From Embleya sp042956465 (lineage in GTDB: Bacteria; Actinomycetota; Actinomycetes; Streptomycetales; Streptomycetaceae), in NCBI RefSeq assembly GCF_042956465.1, contig NZ_JBIBGL010000008.1, positions 415,041-479,040 of the forward strand: DNA of 64,000 nt. Direction: 5' to 3'. This document shows, piece by piece, positions 43,954 through 51,504 of the stretch. Position 1 is the first letter of the stretch, and each line of letters opens with the position of its first letter. Both the position numbers and the translations under genes were made by a program. The notes under the pieces were generated by a model, which was given only the letters and a program-made list of their open reading frames with translations, made no database searches and was not told where the DNA came from.

Positions 43954-44390
43954 AAAATTGGACTCCGCTATTCGATCGCGGGGATGGCACATGGGTCGGC
44001 GTCGACGAAAGCGGCGATATCGGCGTAGGCTCGCAGGAGCACATCAAGGCGAAGGTTCCGATTTCGAACCCCGTTCCGCTGTGGCCGCTCCTTGAGAGAG
44101 ATTTTCGATCAGTTCACGAGCTGCTGGTCTCAGAGTGGCCCCGCCTGGAACCTGCGGGCAGATCCAGACCAGAGCAACTCATCGAGAAAATCATTGTGTC
44201 GGCCATGGGCTCCGGGTCTCCTTACTGGGTCGAGCGGGCCGTCGCGTGGATATCAGATATGCCAAAATCCGATTTTGATGAGATTCTATTGACCTCGCAT
44301 CTTCGGATGATTCGCGTCGATACATCTATGCCTCAAGCACTTAGACATCGCGCCGCAAAACAATCCAAGAGATGGTCCCAGCAGGAATGA
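43950..44390 (+). CDS. Probable immunity protein for the RHS toxin
   Basis: The 146-residue protein starts with MKNWTPLFDRGDGTWVGVDE; its ATG overlaps the RHS stop as ATGA (an in-frame ATG at 43938 is possible). It is soluble, with WPLLERDFRSVHELLVSEWP and a basic end. I recognise no family. Position, coupling and low G+C shared with the toxin tip argue that it neutralises the toxin. An imperfect hairpin (44396-44413) follows. Confidence 0.72.
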   Translation: MKNWTPLFDRGDGTWVGVDESGDIGVGSQEHIKAKVPISNPVPLWPLLERDFRSVHELLVSEWPRLEPAGRSRPEQLIEKIIVSAMGSGSPYWVERAVAWISDMPKSDFDEILLTSHLRMIRVDTSMPQALRHRAAKQSKRWSQQE

Positions 44391-44719
44391 TGCAACCGGA
44401 CCGAAGGTCCCGGAGGAATCGCCGCGGCTGGGCGCCGGGGACGCCGATGGGTCACGTTCAGATGGAGGGCCACACGACTCCAGCCCGTCCACGGCAGTTC
44501 GACGGGTGCAGGTGTGCGCCTCAGGACCACATCGACTGCCCCGCCCATCCGTGACGGGGCGTCAAAAAATGGTTGGTCGCTCGATCGGGTGAAAGTTGGG
44601 CATCGGCGATTAAGCGGCCGTTACGGTTCGACTACGGAAAGCGGCGATCACCCCTCAGAAGGTGATCGCCGCTAGTCAACCCGCTGTACAACGCAGCGGA
44701 CCAACCGAAAGGCAACGCC
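44391..44719. other. Gene-free region after the toxin locus
   Basis: The region holds an imperfect terminator-like hairpin at 44396-44413 and a perfect 12-base-arm hairpin at 44641-44672. The base composition returns to the genome norm here, marking the right edge of the foreign segment. No further gene is seen. Confidence 0.55.
44641..44672. promoter_or_regulatory. Perfect hairpin upstream of the HTH gene
   Basis: Arms GCGGCGATCACC and GGTGATCGCCGC enclose eight bases, 48 bases before the GTG of the next gene. It could be an operator, a transcript structure or a terminator for readthrough from the toxin operon. Confidence 0.5.
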
Positions 44720-45703
44720 GTGGTCCCGGCGCATCCTCAGGCACAAGCATGCCTGAACTACCCCTCTTCGACCACCGATCCGGCCAGGATTCCCCCGAAT
44801 GCGCGTCGCGCCGTGTGGTTGGGTGCCGTGCGCCGTGATCCGGAGCTCAAGCGCACGCTGCTGTTGTTCGCACTGTTGCTCGCTTCCTACGCGAAGTCCG
44901 ACGGCACCGGCATCCGCGTCACGCACGCCATACTCGCCGACGACGGTGGTTTCCATCTCTCCACTGTTCGTCGCGCCCTCGACACGTTGCAGCGACGCGG
45001 GCTCCTGCTTCAGGTCCACCGCGGCCATCGGCTCGGGAACGGCAACTCGTCGCTCAGCGAGTACGCCCTGCTCATCCCCTCAACGGATCATCCGGACGGA
45101 CCGTTGAGCATCGGCTCAACTGCCCACGGAGACGAGCCGTTGAGCCCTTCGCCCGACACCACTCACAGGCGCTCGAGCGCTCACCACGGCGCCTCAACGG
45201 TTCACCCGGATGAGCCGCTCCCTGTAGTTACCTCTATCAGGGAAGGAACGGGGTCTCCCCCCACTCCCTCCCGCGCGAGCCCGCCGGACAACGCGTCGTT
45301 CCGAGCGGCGAAGGCCTTGGTCGAACAACTCCCGCCCGAGTCGCACGAATTCCTGATGCCCGGCCTGCACCGCGTCGCGCTCAAGCTCGCCCAACGCACC
45401 GACCGGGACGTCCTGATCCACGATCTCGCCGACACCATCCGCACCTGCGGACCACTCACCGGCCCCGGAATCCGCTCACCACTGGCCGTCCTGCTGTACC
45501 GCCTCGACGAGGCGATCGCGATACACGCCACGATGCGCGAGACCTTCCGCCGATCCCTGGGCGGAGACCCGACACCCACCTCGGCGGCACCACCCCCTTG
45601 CGACTGCAAGGGCGGTTGGCGCGGCGAGGACCACGAGGGCCGCCCGATCCCGTGCACGACCTGCAAACCGCGCTACGGCGGCACACTGGCACCGCCGTTC
45701 TGA
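44720..45703 (+). CDS. Helix-turn-helix protein with C-terminal zinc-ribbon motif
   Basis: The 327-residue product has a winged-helix-like N-terminal domain (residues 35-120: GTGIRVTHAILADDGGFHLS, then TVRRALDTLQRRGLLLQVHR) and a Pro/Ser/His-rich linker with repeated DEPL words. A helical domain (190-285) and a C-terminal CDCKGGWR with later CTTC (Cys4 ribbon) complete it. This resembles replication-initiator or regulator proteins of actinomycete mobile elements, but no integrase or origin is seen nearby. The GTG start has AAAGG upstream. Function unproven. Confidence 0.7.
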   Translation: MVPAHPQAQACLNYPSSTTDPARIPPNARRAVWLGAVRRDPELKRTLLLFALLLASYAKSDGTGIRVTHAILADDGGFHLSTVRRALDTLQRRGLLLQVHRGHRLGNGNSSLSEYALLIPSTDHPDGPLSIGSTAHGDEPLSPSPDTTHRRSSAHHGASTVHPDEPLPVVTSIREGTGSPPTPSRASPPDNASFRAAKALVEQLPPESHEFLMPGLHRVALKLAQRTDRDVLIHDLADTIRTCGPLTGPGIRSPLAVLLYRLDEAIAIHATMRETFRRSLGGDPTPTSAAPPPCDCKGGWRGEDHEGRPIPCTTCKPRYGGTLAPPF

Positions 45704-45734
45704 CCACGACCCGGCTGCGGGCGAAGTGCGCTGC

Positions 45735-45935
45735 TCAGCGGCCGCGCGCACCCTTGAGGGTTCGCACGAGCGTGGCCCAGGACGCCGCGGGGACGCAGAA
45801 ATGGCCGCGCTCACGGCACTTGGTGTCCCGTACGGCGGTGGCCAGGGGCGCCGGGGCCACCTCCACACATGAATTCTCGTTGCTGGCGGCCGAGTAGGAC
45901 GAAGTCCGCCAGGGTCCGGTGATCTCGTTGCTCAC
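45735..45935 (-). CDS. DUF397-domain protein
   Basis: The 66-residue protein shows the DUF397 pattern: WRTSSYSAASNENSCVEVA, VAVRDT-like AVRDTKCRE and a final WATLVRTLK. Its GTG start overlaps the stop of the XRE gene (GTGA), and GGAGG lies within the end of that gene. DUF397 proteins pair with XRE/DUF5753 regulators throughout streptomycetes and have been discussed as toxin-antitoxin-like partners and as developmental regulators. Confidence 0.9.
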   Translation of the reverse strand: MSNEITGPWRTSSYSAASNENSCVEVAPAPLATAVRDTKCRERGHFCVPAASWATLVRTLKGARGR

Positions 45936-46771
45936 AGTTCCTCCAGTCGTCGGCGGATCAAGCTCTCGGTGGCCTCCGCCGACAAGGCATGCATCTTCAG
46001 GTGGTCGAGAATGCGACGGAAGCGTCTGACTTCGATGTCGCCGTCACGAATCACGAGACCGCCTTGGTGCTCCGAGACGGCAACGCTCGGTTCGTGAGCG
46101 CTTGCGAAGTCGAAGAGTGTGATCCCTCCTTCGATCGGTCGAGACGCGGACTCGAACGGAACGACGTGAAGTTCGACGTTCGGCAACTTACCGATCTTCA
46201 GCAGGTGTTCGAGTTGCCCGCGCAAGACCTCCCGCCCACCGGTGTACACGTAGAGCAGTGCCGCGGCCATCGTTACGGAGACTGTCACATCTCCCGCCAG
46301 TAGTTTCTGGCGGCGCATCCGCACTTCGAGAAGGACGTCGGCTTCATCGGGATCGGGTACCAACGGGGCGGTGTCGAACAGCGCCTGTGCATAGCCTCTC
46401 GACTGAAGCAATCCAGGCATCACGCTCGACCCTGCGGCGTGAATGGAGGATGCCTGAGCCTCCAGCGAGATGTACTCCTGAAGTCGGGCACTGAGGATCG
46501 ATTCGTACTCCAACCACCAGCGCGAGCCGCGAGTGTCCTCGCGCCAGCCCTCCAAACGTGCCGTCTCATCCTCGGTTGCCTCGTACAGTCCGCACAACCG
46601 GCTGAGGTCGTGGCGCGACAAGGAGACCTTGGCCGTCTCGATCCGGACGACCTTGGTGTGGCTCCAGCCGCATGTCTCCGCGACCGACTCACCGGTCAAG
46701 GCCGCGCGAACTCGCAGGCGCCGGAGCTCGGCGCCGAGTCTCCGACGTGCGTAGGTAGGCGTCAAAGCCAT
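45932..46771 (-). CDS. XRE-family regulator with DUF5753 (WhiJ-like)
   Basis: The 279-residue protein has an N-terminal helix-turn-helix (about 10-65: LGAELRRLRVRAALTGESVA, then WSHTKVVRIETAKV). A DUF5753 sensor-like domain (about 85-265) contains the conserved YESILSARLQEYISLEAQ, PGLLQSRGYA and EHQGGLVIRD. It is the WhiJ type. It is coupled to the DUF397 gene and divergent from an anti-sigma-like ATPase gene. In Streptomyces such three-gene sets influence differentiation; here the target is unknown. Confidence 0.9.
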   Translation of the reverse strand: MALTPTYARRRLGAELRRLRVRAALTGESVAETCGWSHTKVVRIETAKVSLSRHDLSRLCGLYEATEDETARLEGWREDTRGSRWWLEYESILSARLQEYISLEAQASSIHAAGSSVMPGLLQSRGYAQALFDTAPLVPDPDEADVLLEVRMRRQKLLAGDVTVSVTMAAALLYVYTGGREVLRGQLEHLLKIGKLPNVELHVVPFESASRPIEGGITLFDFASAHEPSVAVSEHQGGLVIRDGDIEVRRFRRILDHLKMHALSAEATESLIRRRLEEL

Positions 46772-46996
46772 CCCGAACCACCCCCACTGATCAATCCGAT
46801 GGGCTCGAATCCTGCGGCAGGGTACGTCGGACGTCCGCTTCCATTTGTCCGGTTACGAAAGTTCCACCTGATCGAGCTGCGCAACCTGGCGGGCACATGT
46901 GCGCGCGCACTATCGTCCACCGAAAGCCGCTCACGCTGTGTGGAGCCTTATCCACTCTGCGCGAAGCGACATGCATCGATCCCATTGGAGACGCGC

Positions 46997-47476
46997 ATGT
47001 CCACATCCATCCTCAAGGGCTGCGTGCCGATCGCCTCGCTGACGTGTACGGCGGACGCGCCGTATGCCCCGGCCGTGCGCGGGGTCGTCGTGGCGGCACT
47101 GACTCGACTCGGGATCGCGGACGAAGAGTTGCTCCGGCTGGGCGAGTTGCTCACCACCGAGGTGTTTGCCAACGCCGTGCGGCACGCCCCGCGGACGCGG
47201 GTCCGGGTGCGAGTGTCCTACGACCGCCCCGGCGCACGGATCGTGGTCGACGTCGAGGACGGCAGCCGCGCCCTGCCGGCGCGGACCGGGCTGCCGATGG
47301 GCGGGCTCGCCGACCACGGCCGAGGTGTACCGCTGCTGGAGGAGTTGTCCCAGGCGCACGGGTGCAAGCCGCTCGTGCGCGGCAAGCGAATCTGGTTCGC
47401 TCTTCGTGTGCCGCAGGCGGATCCGGTTCGCTGCCTTCGAGCCGGTCGGGCGGCCGAGGACCTCGATCGGGATTGA
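46997..47476 (+). CDS. Anti-sigma-like ATP-binding protein (HATPase_c_2)
   Basis: The 159-residue protein has the GHKL fold of RsbW-type kinases: LGELLTTEVFANAVRHAPRT (N-box with conserved Asn), DVEDGSRALPAR (G1-like) and GGLADHGRGVPLLEEL (G2-like). GGAGACGCGC precedes the ATG at 46997. It is divergent from the WhiJ-like/DUF397 pair, a common arrangement. Many such proteins bind ATP without a known sigma-factor partner. Confidence 0.87.
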   Translation: MSTSILKGCVPIASLTCTADAPYAPAVRGVVVAALTRLGIADEELLRLGELLTTEVFANAVRHAPRTRVRVRVSYDRPGARIVVDVEDGSRALPARTGLPMGGLADHGRGVPLLEELSQAHGCKPLVRGKRIWFALRVPQADPVRCLRAGRAAEDLDRD

Positions 47477-47541
47477 CCGACAGCACTCGCGGCTTGAACC
47501 GACCGCATAATCAGGCCACTTCTGGTTTGCTGGGGGCAACC

Positions 47542-47844
47542 GTGTCGTCTCCGAAGCCGGAAAGGCTCTGTACTGCCGTGGAGTTGCTCGCGATTGTCCT
47601 GGTGTCCGGAATCGGCGGAGGCGTGCTGGTCCGGGCCGCGCGAGTGGCTCGTATGTATGAACTGGCGGCTTGGCGGCGGTGGTTGCCGTTCGCGCTCGCC
47701 CTGGTCGGGGTCGCCACCAGCTTGTTTCAGGCCGAGGATGTCGTGCTGGTCGCCGCGCTGATCGCCCTGCCGTGTTACGTGGCCTCGGTGTTGTTCGCGC
47801 AGGCGGAGATCCACCGGGAAGCCGACCAGGCCCTCCACGGCTGA
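47542..47844 (+). CDS. Small two-helix membrane protein
   Basis: The 100-residue product has hydrophobic segments at about 13-32 (AVELLAIVLVSGIGGGVLV) and about 43-82 (FALALVGVATSLFQ and VVLVAALIALPCYVASVLF), with a charged C-terminus. The GTG at 47542 has GGGGG upstream. It follows the ATPase gene by 65 bases on the same strand, so they may be co-transcribed. No family recognised. Confidence 0.65.
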   Translation: MSSPKPERLCTAVELLAIVLVSGIGGGVLVRAARVARMYELAAWRRWLPFALALVGVATSLFQAEDVVLVAALIALPCYVASVLFAQAEIHREADQALHG

Positions 47845-47871
47845 CGCGACCGACTCGGCCGGATCGTGCCG

Positions 47872-48462
47872 TCAGTCTTCGGGGAGCCGCGGTGGCGCGG
47901 GTTTCAGTCCGTCCAGGGTGAGGTCGAGGAGGCGTTCGGCCTGTCCTCGCTGCTCGGGCTTGGCCGAGGTGAGTGCGATACCGGCGAGGGCGGCGAACAT
48001 CTCGGTCGCGCTGATGTCGGACCGGATCGTTCCGGCGGCGGTATTGGCGTCCATGAGGGCAGAGAGCGCGGCCTGAATCATCTCGTGGCTGTCGGCGTAG
48101 GGGTTGGCTCCCGTATTGACGACGGCTCGCAGGGCCTCGGCCATGCCGAGTTTGGCCGTGGCGTAGTCGATGAAGCGGCGAGTCCAGGCCCGCAGGGCCT
48201 CGGGCGGCGGCATCGTGGCAAGGAGACCGGGCACAGCGTCACACAACCGGGCCACTTCGTTGCGGTAGGCCGCCTCGATCAGGGCCTCCCGGGTGGGGAA
48301 GTTGCGGTAGAGGGTGCCGGTTCCCACGCCCGCTTCCCTGGCGATGCGCTCGAAGTGCGCGTCGAGTCCCTCCTCGGTGAACACGCGCACCGCGGCGGCC
48401 AGGATCTTGTCCCGGTTGCGCTGCGCGTCGGCCCGCAGTGGGCGTCCTGCGTCTCGGGCCAT
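47872..48462 (-). CDS. TetR-family transcriptional regulator
   Basis: The 196-residue protein has a TetR helix-turn-helix (about 12-55: NRDKILAAAVRVFTEEGLDA, then REAGVGTGTLYRNFPTREAL) and a helical ligand domain. I chose the ATG at 48462 (MARDAG), with GGGGAG upstream; an in-frame start at 48486 would overlap the operator. It is divergent from an SDR gene, and two matched inverted repeats lie between them. It probably represses both until a small ligand, perhaps the SDR substrate, binds. Confidence 0.9.
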   Translation of the reverse strand: MARDAGRPLRADAQRNRDKILAAAVRVFTEEGLDAHFERIAREAGVGTGTLYRNFPTREALIEAAYRNEVARLCDAVPGLLATMPPPEALRAWTRRFIDYATAKLGMAEALRAVVNTGANPYADSHEMIQAALSALMDANTAAGTIRSDISATEMFAALAGIALTSAKPEQRGQAERLLDLTLDGLKPAPPRLPED

Positions 48463-48488
48463 CTGCGGCTCTCCCCTCGTCACCATTT

Positions 48489-48541
48489 GCTAAGTGGAGG
48501 CGGCGCCACTTAGCCTGGGTGAAGTGGCGGGGCCTCCACTT
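48489..48541. promoter_or_regulatory. Two tandem TetR operators
   Basis: Both sites have the form AAGTGG-N8-CCACTT, at 48492-48511 and 48522-48541. The first extends to GCTAAGTGG and CCACTTAGC. The centres are 30 bases apart, about three helical turns, so two dimers would sit on the same face. They fill the space between the divergent TetR and SDR genes. Confidence 0.75.
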
Positions 48542-48598
48542 TCACTTTAGGGCATGGGCATGGCCCGCCCTCATTCCTCTTCCGGAAGGACGATCATC

Positions 48599-49330
48599 AT
48601 GTCGGGAATCGAAGGCAAGGTCGTGGCGATCACGGGCGCCGGCAGCGGCATCGGCGAGGCGACCGCGCTTCTGCTTGCCGAGCGCGGCGCGAAGATCGTC
48701 CTCGGGGCACGCCGTCCGGAGCGCCTCGAGGCTCTGGCCGCCCGCATCGAAACGGCCGGCGGCGATGCCGCCTGGGTTCGCACGGACGTGACGCGACGAG
48801 CGGACATGTCCGGCCTGGTCAAGCTGGCACGCGATCGGTACGGCAAGCTCGACGTCCTCGTCGGCAATGCCGGAGTCGGTTTGCTCTCCCGTCTCGATGA
48901 CCTGCGCGTCGACGACTGGGAGGAGATGATCGACGTCAACCTCAAAGGCGTCCTGTACGGAATCGCCGCCGCCCTTCCCGTCTTCCGGGAGCAAGGCTTC
49001 GGACACTTCGTCAACGTCGTGTCCACCGCCGGACTGCGCATCGTGCCGCTCCAATCGGTGTACGCCGGCACGAAGAACGCCGTGCGCACCATCTCCGAGG
49101 GCCTACGCCAGGAGGCCGGCGACAGCCTCCGCGTGACCGTCGTCTCACCCGGTGCCGTCCGCACGGATTTCGCGGAGCGCATGGATCCGGCTGTGCGGGA
49201 CCAGGTCGACAAGCTGATGGAGATCGCTCTTTCGCCGGACGCGGTGGCTCGCGCCATCGCCTTCGCCATCGAGCAGCCGGACGGGGTCGACGTGGGTGAC
49301 ATCGTCGTTCGCCCCACCGCCCAGGGATAG
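48599..49330 (+). CDS. Short-chain dehydrogenase/reductase (TetR-controlled)
   Basis: The 243-residue SDR has TGAGSGIG near residue 12, NAGVGLL, a catalytic Ser in VNVVSTAGL and YAGTK (Tyr-Lys). GARRPERL after beta-2, with its Arg residues, suggests NADPH use. GGAAGGACG precedes the ATG at 48599. It resembles oxidoreductases under local TetR control; the substrate is unknown. Confidence 0.9.
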   Translation: MSGIEGKVVAITGAGSGIGEATALLLAERGAKIVLGARRPERLEALAARIETAGGDAAWVRTDVTRRADMSGLVKLARDRYGKLDVLVGNAGVGLLSRLDDLRVDDWEEMIDVNLKGVLYGIAAALPVFREQGFGHFVNVVSTAGLRIVPLQSVYAGTKNAVRTISEGLRQEAGDSLRVTVVSPGAVRTDFAERMDPAVRDQVDKLMEIALSPDAVARAIAFAIEQPDGVDVGDIVVRPTAQG

Positions 49331-49365
49331 ATCTGCGCAGCCACGCAACTCCCAGCCGCCGCCCC

Positions 49366-49794
49366 CTACGACCCCGGACCCAGCCCCAGTCCGAAGACCC
49401 GCCAGCGTTTCGGCGTCACCACGCCCAGGCTCGTGCCCTCGCGGGAGAGCGGGCGGCGCTGCTGGGCCAGGCCCGCCTCGCCCAGGATGTGCCGCATGGC
49501 GAACTCCCAGCGCTCCTGGGCCCACTCGTCCTCGCGCATGGCGACCTCGCCCCACACGATGACGTGCGCGATGTCGCCGTCCCGCGCCATCGACAGGCAC
49601 ACGCGCGGGTCGTGCTCCAGATTCGCCTTCTTGGTGCGGCCGGTGAGGCTGAGGTAGAGATACTCGTCGTCGTACGCGAGCATCACGGGCGTCACGTGCG
49701 GCTCCCCCGTCGGGGTCACCGTGCCCACGTGCACCCAGTGCTCCGGATCGCCGAGCATCGCGTCCAGAGCCGTCCTCAGTTCGGGGTCGATCAT
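49366..49794 (-). CDS. Pyridoxamine 5'-phosphate oxidase-family (split-barrel) protein
   Basis: The 142-residue protein has the split-barrel pattern of F420/FMN-binding oxidoreductases: VHVGTVTPTGEPHVTPVMLA, YLYLSLTGRTKKANLEHDPR and VWGEVAM. KKANL with Arg and Asp before VCLS fits the cofactor phosphate region. The cofactor, FMN or F420, cannot be told. Its start is separated from neighbours by a tandem-repeat tract. Confidence 0.82.
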   Translation of the reverse strand: MIDPELRTALDAMLGDPEHWVHVGTVTPTGEPHVTPVMLAYDDEYLYLSLTGRTKKANLEHDPRVCLSMARDGDIAHVIVWGEVAMREDEWAQERWEFAMRHILGEAGLAQQRRPLSREGTSLGVVTPKRWRVFGLGLGPGS

Positions 49795-49885
49795 GGAGGA
49801 TCCGCCTTTCGCAGCACAGGGGCCTCATGGTCACCGTACTGCGCCCTTCGCCCCACCGGTCACGTGATCACCGTCCACGAGGTGA

Positions 49886-49996
49886 ACGGAGATCGTCTCC
49901 AGGTGCGCCGAGATCATCTCGAGGTCTACGGAGATCGACTCGACGTGCGCCGAGATCGTCTACCGGTGCACGGAGACCGCCCACCGGCGCACGAGG
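49886..49996. repeat. Degenerate 21-22-base tandem repeats
   Basis: About five imperfect units with the words CGGAGATCGTCT and GTGCGCCGAGATC lie between two genes. The copies differ at several places, so the array is old. It is not part of a coding frame with a ribosome site. Confidence 0.6.
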
Positions 49997-50001
49997 ATCC
50001 T

Positions 50002-51504
50002 CTAGAAGTCGTCCGGGTACGGCGCCGACAACACCTCGGCCCCGGCGGGCTCCGGCGTGACGTAGCCCGGCAGCAGTTCGGACAACAGCGCCCGCACCGC
50101 CTTCGTGTCGTTGACCGCAGCCGCGTCGTACAGCTCCGGCAGCCGCACCACCGCGTCCAGTGCCTGGCCCGGCGGCACGGTCGCCTGGATCCGCCGGTGT
50201 TCGGTGGGCAGGCGTTCCTCCGTGGTCGAGAACAGCGCCTCGTTCAGCTTTTCGCCGGGCCGCAGGCCGGTGAAGCGGATCGGTACGTTCGGCAGGTTCA
50301 CCTGCTCGGCGAACTTGTGCACCAGGTCCACGATCCGCACCGGCTCGCCCATGTCGAGCACGAAGATCTCGCCGCCCTGGGCCATCCGACCGGCCTCCAG
50401 GACCAGTCCCACGGCCTCCTCGATCGTCATGAAGAACCGGGTGACGTCCGGATGGGTGACGGTGACCGGGCCACCCGCGCGCAGTTGCTCGGCCAGTACG
50501 GACAGCAGTGAGCCCCGGCTGCCCAGCACGTTGCCGAACCGGACACCCGCGAACACCCCGGGCGCCTGCGTGTTCGCCTGCACGATCAACTCGGCCAGCC
50601 GCTTGGTCGCCCCGAGCACCGAGACCGGGTCGGCCGCCTTGTCCGTGGAGATCAGTACGAAACGTTCGACCCCCACGTCGAGCGCGGCCCGGACCAGGTT
50701 CTCCGTGCCCAGCACGTTGGACTTGACCGCCTCGCACGGATGCCGCTCCAGCAGCGGCAGGTGCTTGTGCGCGGCGGCGTGGAAGACCACTTCCGGCTTG
50801 AGATCGTGGAAGAGCTGCTCGATCCGCGGGCGATCCCGGATGTCCGCGATGACCAGCGTCTCGTCGTCGAGCAACGCCTCGCCCCACACGTCCAGTTGGA
50901 GACGGTGCAGGTTGGATTCGTCGTGATCGAGCATGTACATCCGGCTCGGCCCGAAGCCGTACACCTGACGGCACAACTCGCTGCCGATCGAGCCGCCCGC
51001 GCCGGTGATCAACACCCGGCGGCCCGCGATCACCTCACGCACCGACGCGGAGACCACATGCAGTTCCTGCCGGCCGATCAGCCGGTTGACGTCGAGCATG
51101 CGCATGTCGCTGCCGACCACGTCGCGCCGCAACGCGACCAGGAAGGACGGCAGATACCGTACGGCCGCGCCGATCGCGGCGGCCCCGGCGGCCACTTTGC
51201 GAAACTCCTCGTGCGGAAGCCCCGGGATGGCCAGCACGACCACCTCGATGCCATGCTCCAGTGCCACGTCGGTCAGGGCGGCCAGGCCGCCCAGAACCGG
51301 AAGCAGATGTTGCGGGTTGTCCGCGTCGGCGACCCGGATCCCGTCCTTGTCGGGGTCGTCGTCGAGAAATCCGATCGGACGCAACCCGAAATCGGGTGTC
51401 CGCAACAGATCTCGCGCCAACGCGCTGCCCGCCGACCCGGCCCCCACGACCAGGGTCCGCAGACCCGCTCCCGAAATGTCCGTCGCTGCAGAACTCCGAC
51501 CCAT
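50002..51504 (-). CDS. CapD/PglF-type nucleotide-sugar dehydratase without membrane anchor
   Basis: The 500-residue protein has an N-terminal Rossmann-like domain (LVVGAGSAGSALARDLLRT, residues 15-35) and a second NAD-binding dehydratase domain (VLITGAGGSIGSEL, about residue 165). The latter carries FHAAAHKHLPLLE and ISTDKAADPVSVLGATKR, where Lys replaces the usual Tyr-X3-Lys. This is the UDP-GlcNAc 4,6-dehydratase (PglF/WbpM/CapD) family. The four N-terminal membrane helices of PglF/WbpM are missing. The ATG at 51504 has a GAGGGGGG site. No other glycan genes adjoin it. Confidence 0.85.
   Translation of the reverse strand: MGRSSAATDISGAGLRTLVVGAGSAGSALARDLLRTPDFGLRPIGFLDDDPDKDGIRVADADNPQHLLPVLGGLAALTDVALEHGIEVVVLAIPGLPHEEFRKVAAGAAAIGAAVRYLPSFLVALRRDVVGSDMRMLDVNRLIGRQELHVVSASVREVIAGRRVLITGAGGSIGSELCRQVYGFGPSRMYMLDHDESNLHRLQLDVWGEALLDDETLVIADIRDRPRIEQLFHDLKPEVVFHAAAHKHLPLLERHPCEAVKSNVLGTENLVRAALDVGVERFVLISTDKAADPVSVLGATKRLAELIVQANTQAPGVFAGVRFGNVLGSRGSLLSVLAEQLRAGGPVTVTHPDVTRFFMTIEEAVGLVLEAGRMAQGGEIFVLDMGEPVRIVDLVHKFAEQVNLPNVPIRFTGLRPGEKLNEALFSTTEERLPTEHRRIQATVPPGQALDAVVRLPELYDAAAVNDTKAVRALLSELLPGYVTPEPAGAEVLSAPYPDDF

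Noticed and set aside
38495..44390. A complete mobile element (integrative element or prophage)
   Set aside because: No integrase, excisionase or flanking attachment repeats are seen; only composition points to transfer.
44641..44672. Hairpin as a simple terminator of the toxin operon
   Set aside because: It lies 250 bases past the immunity gene and close to the next gene's start; no T-run follows. It is listed as regulatory of uncertain role.
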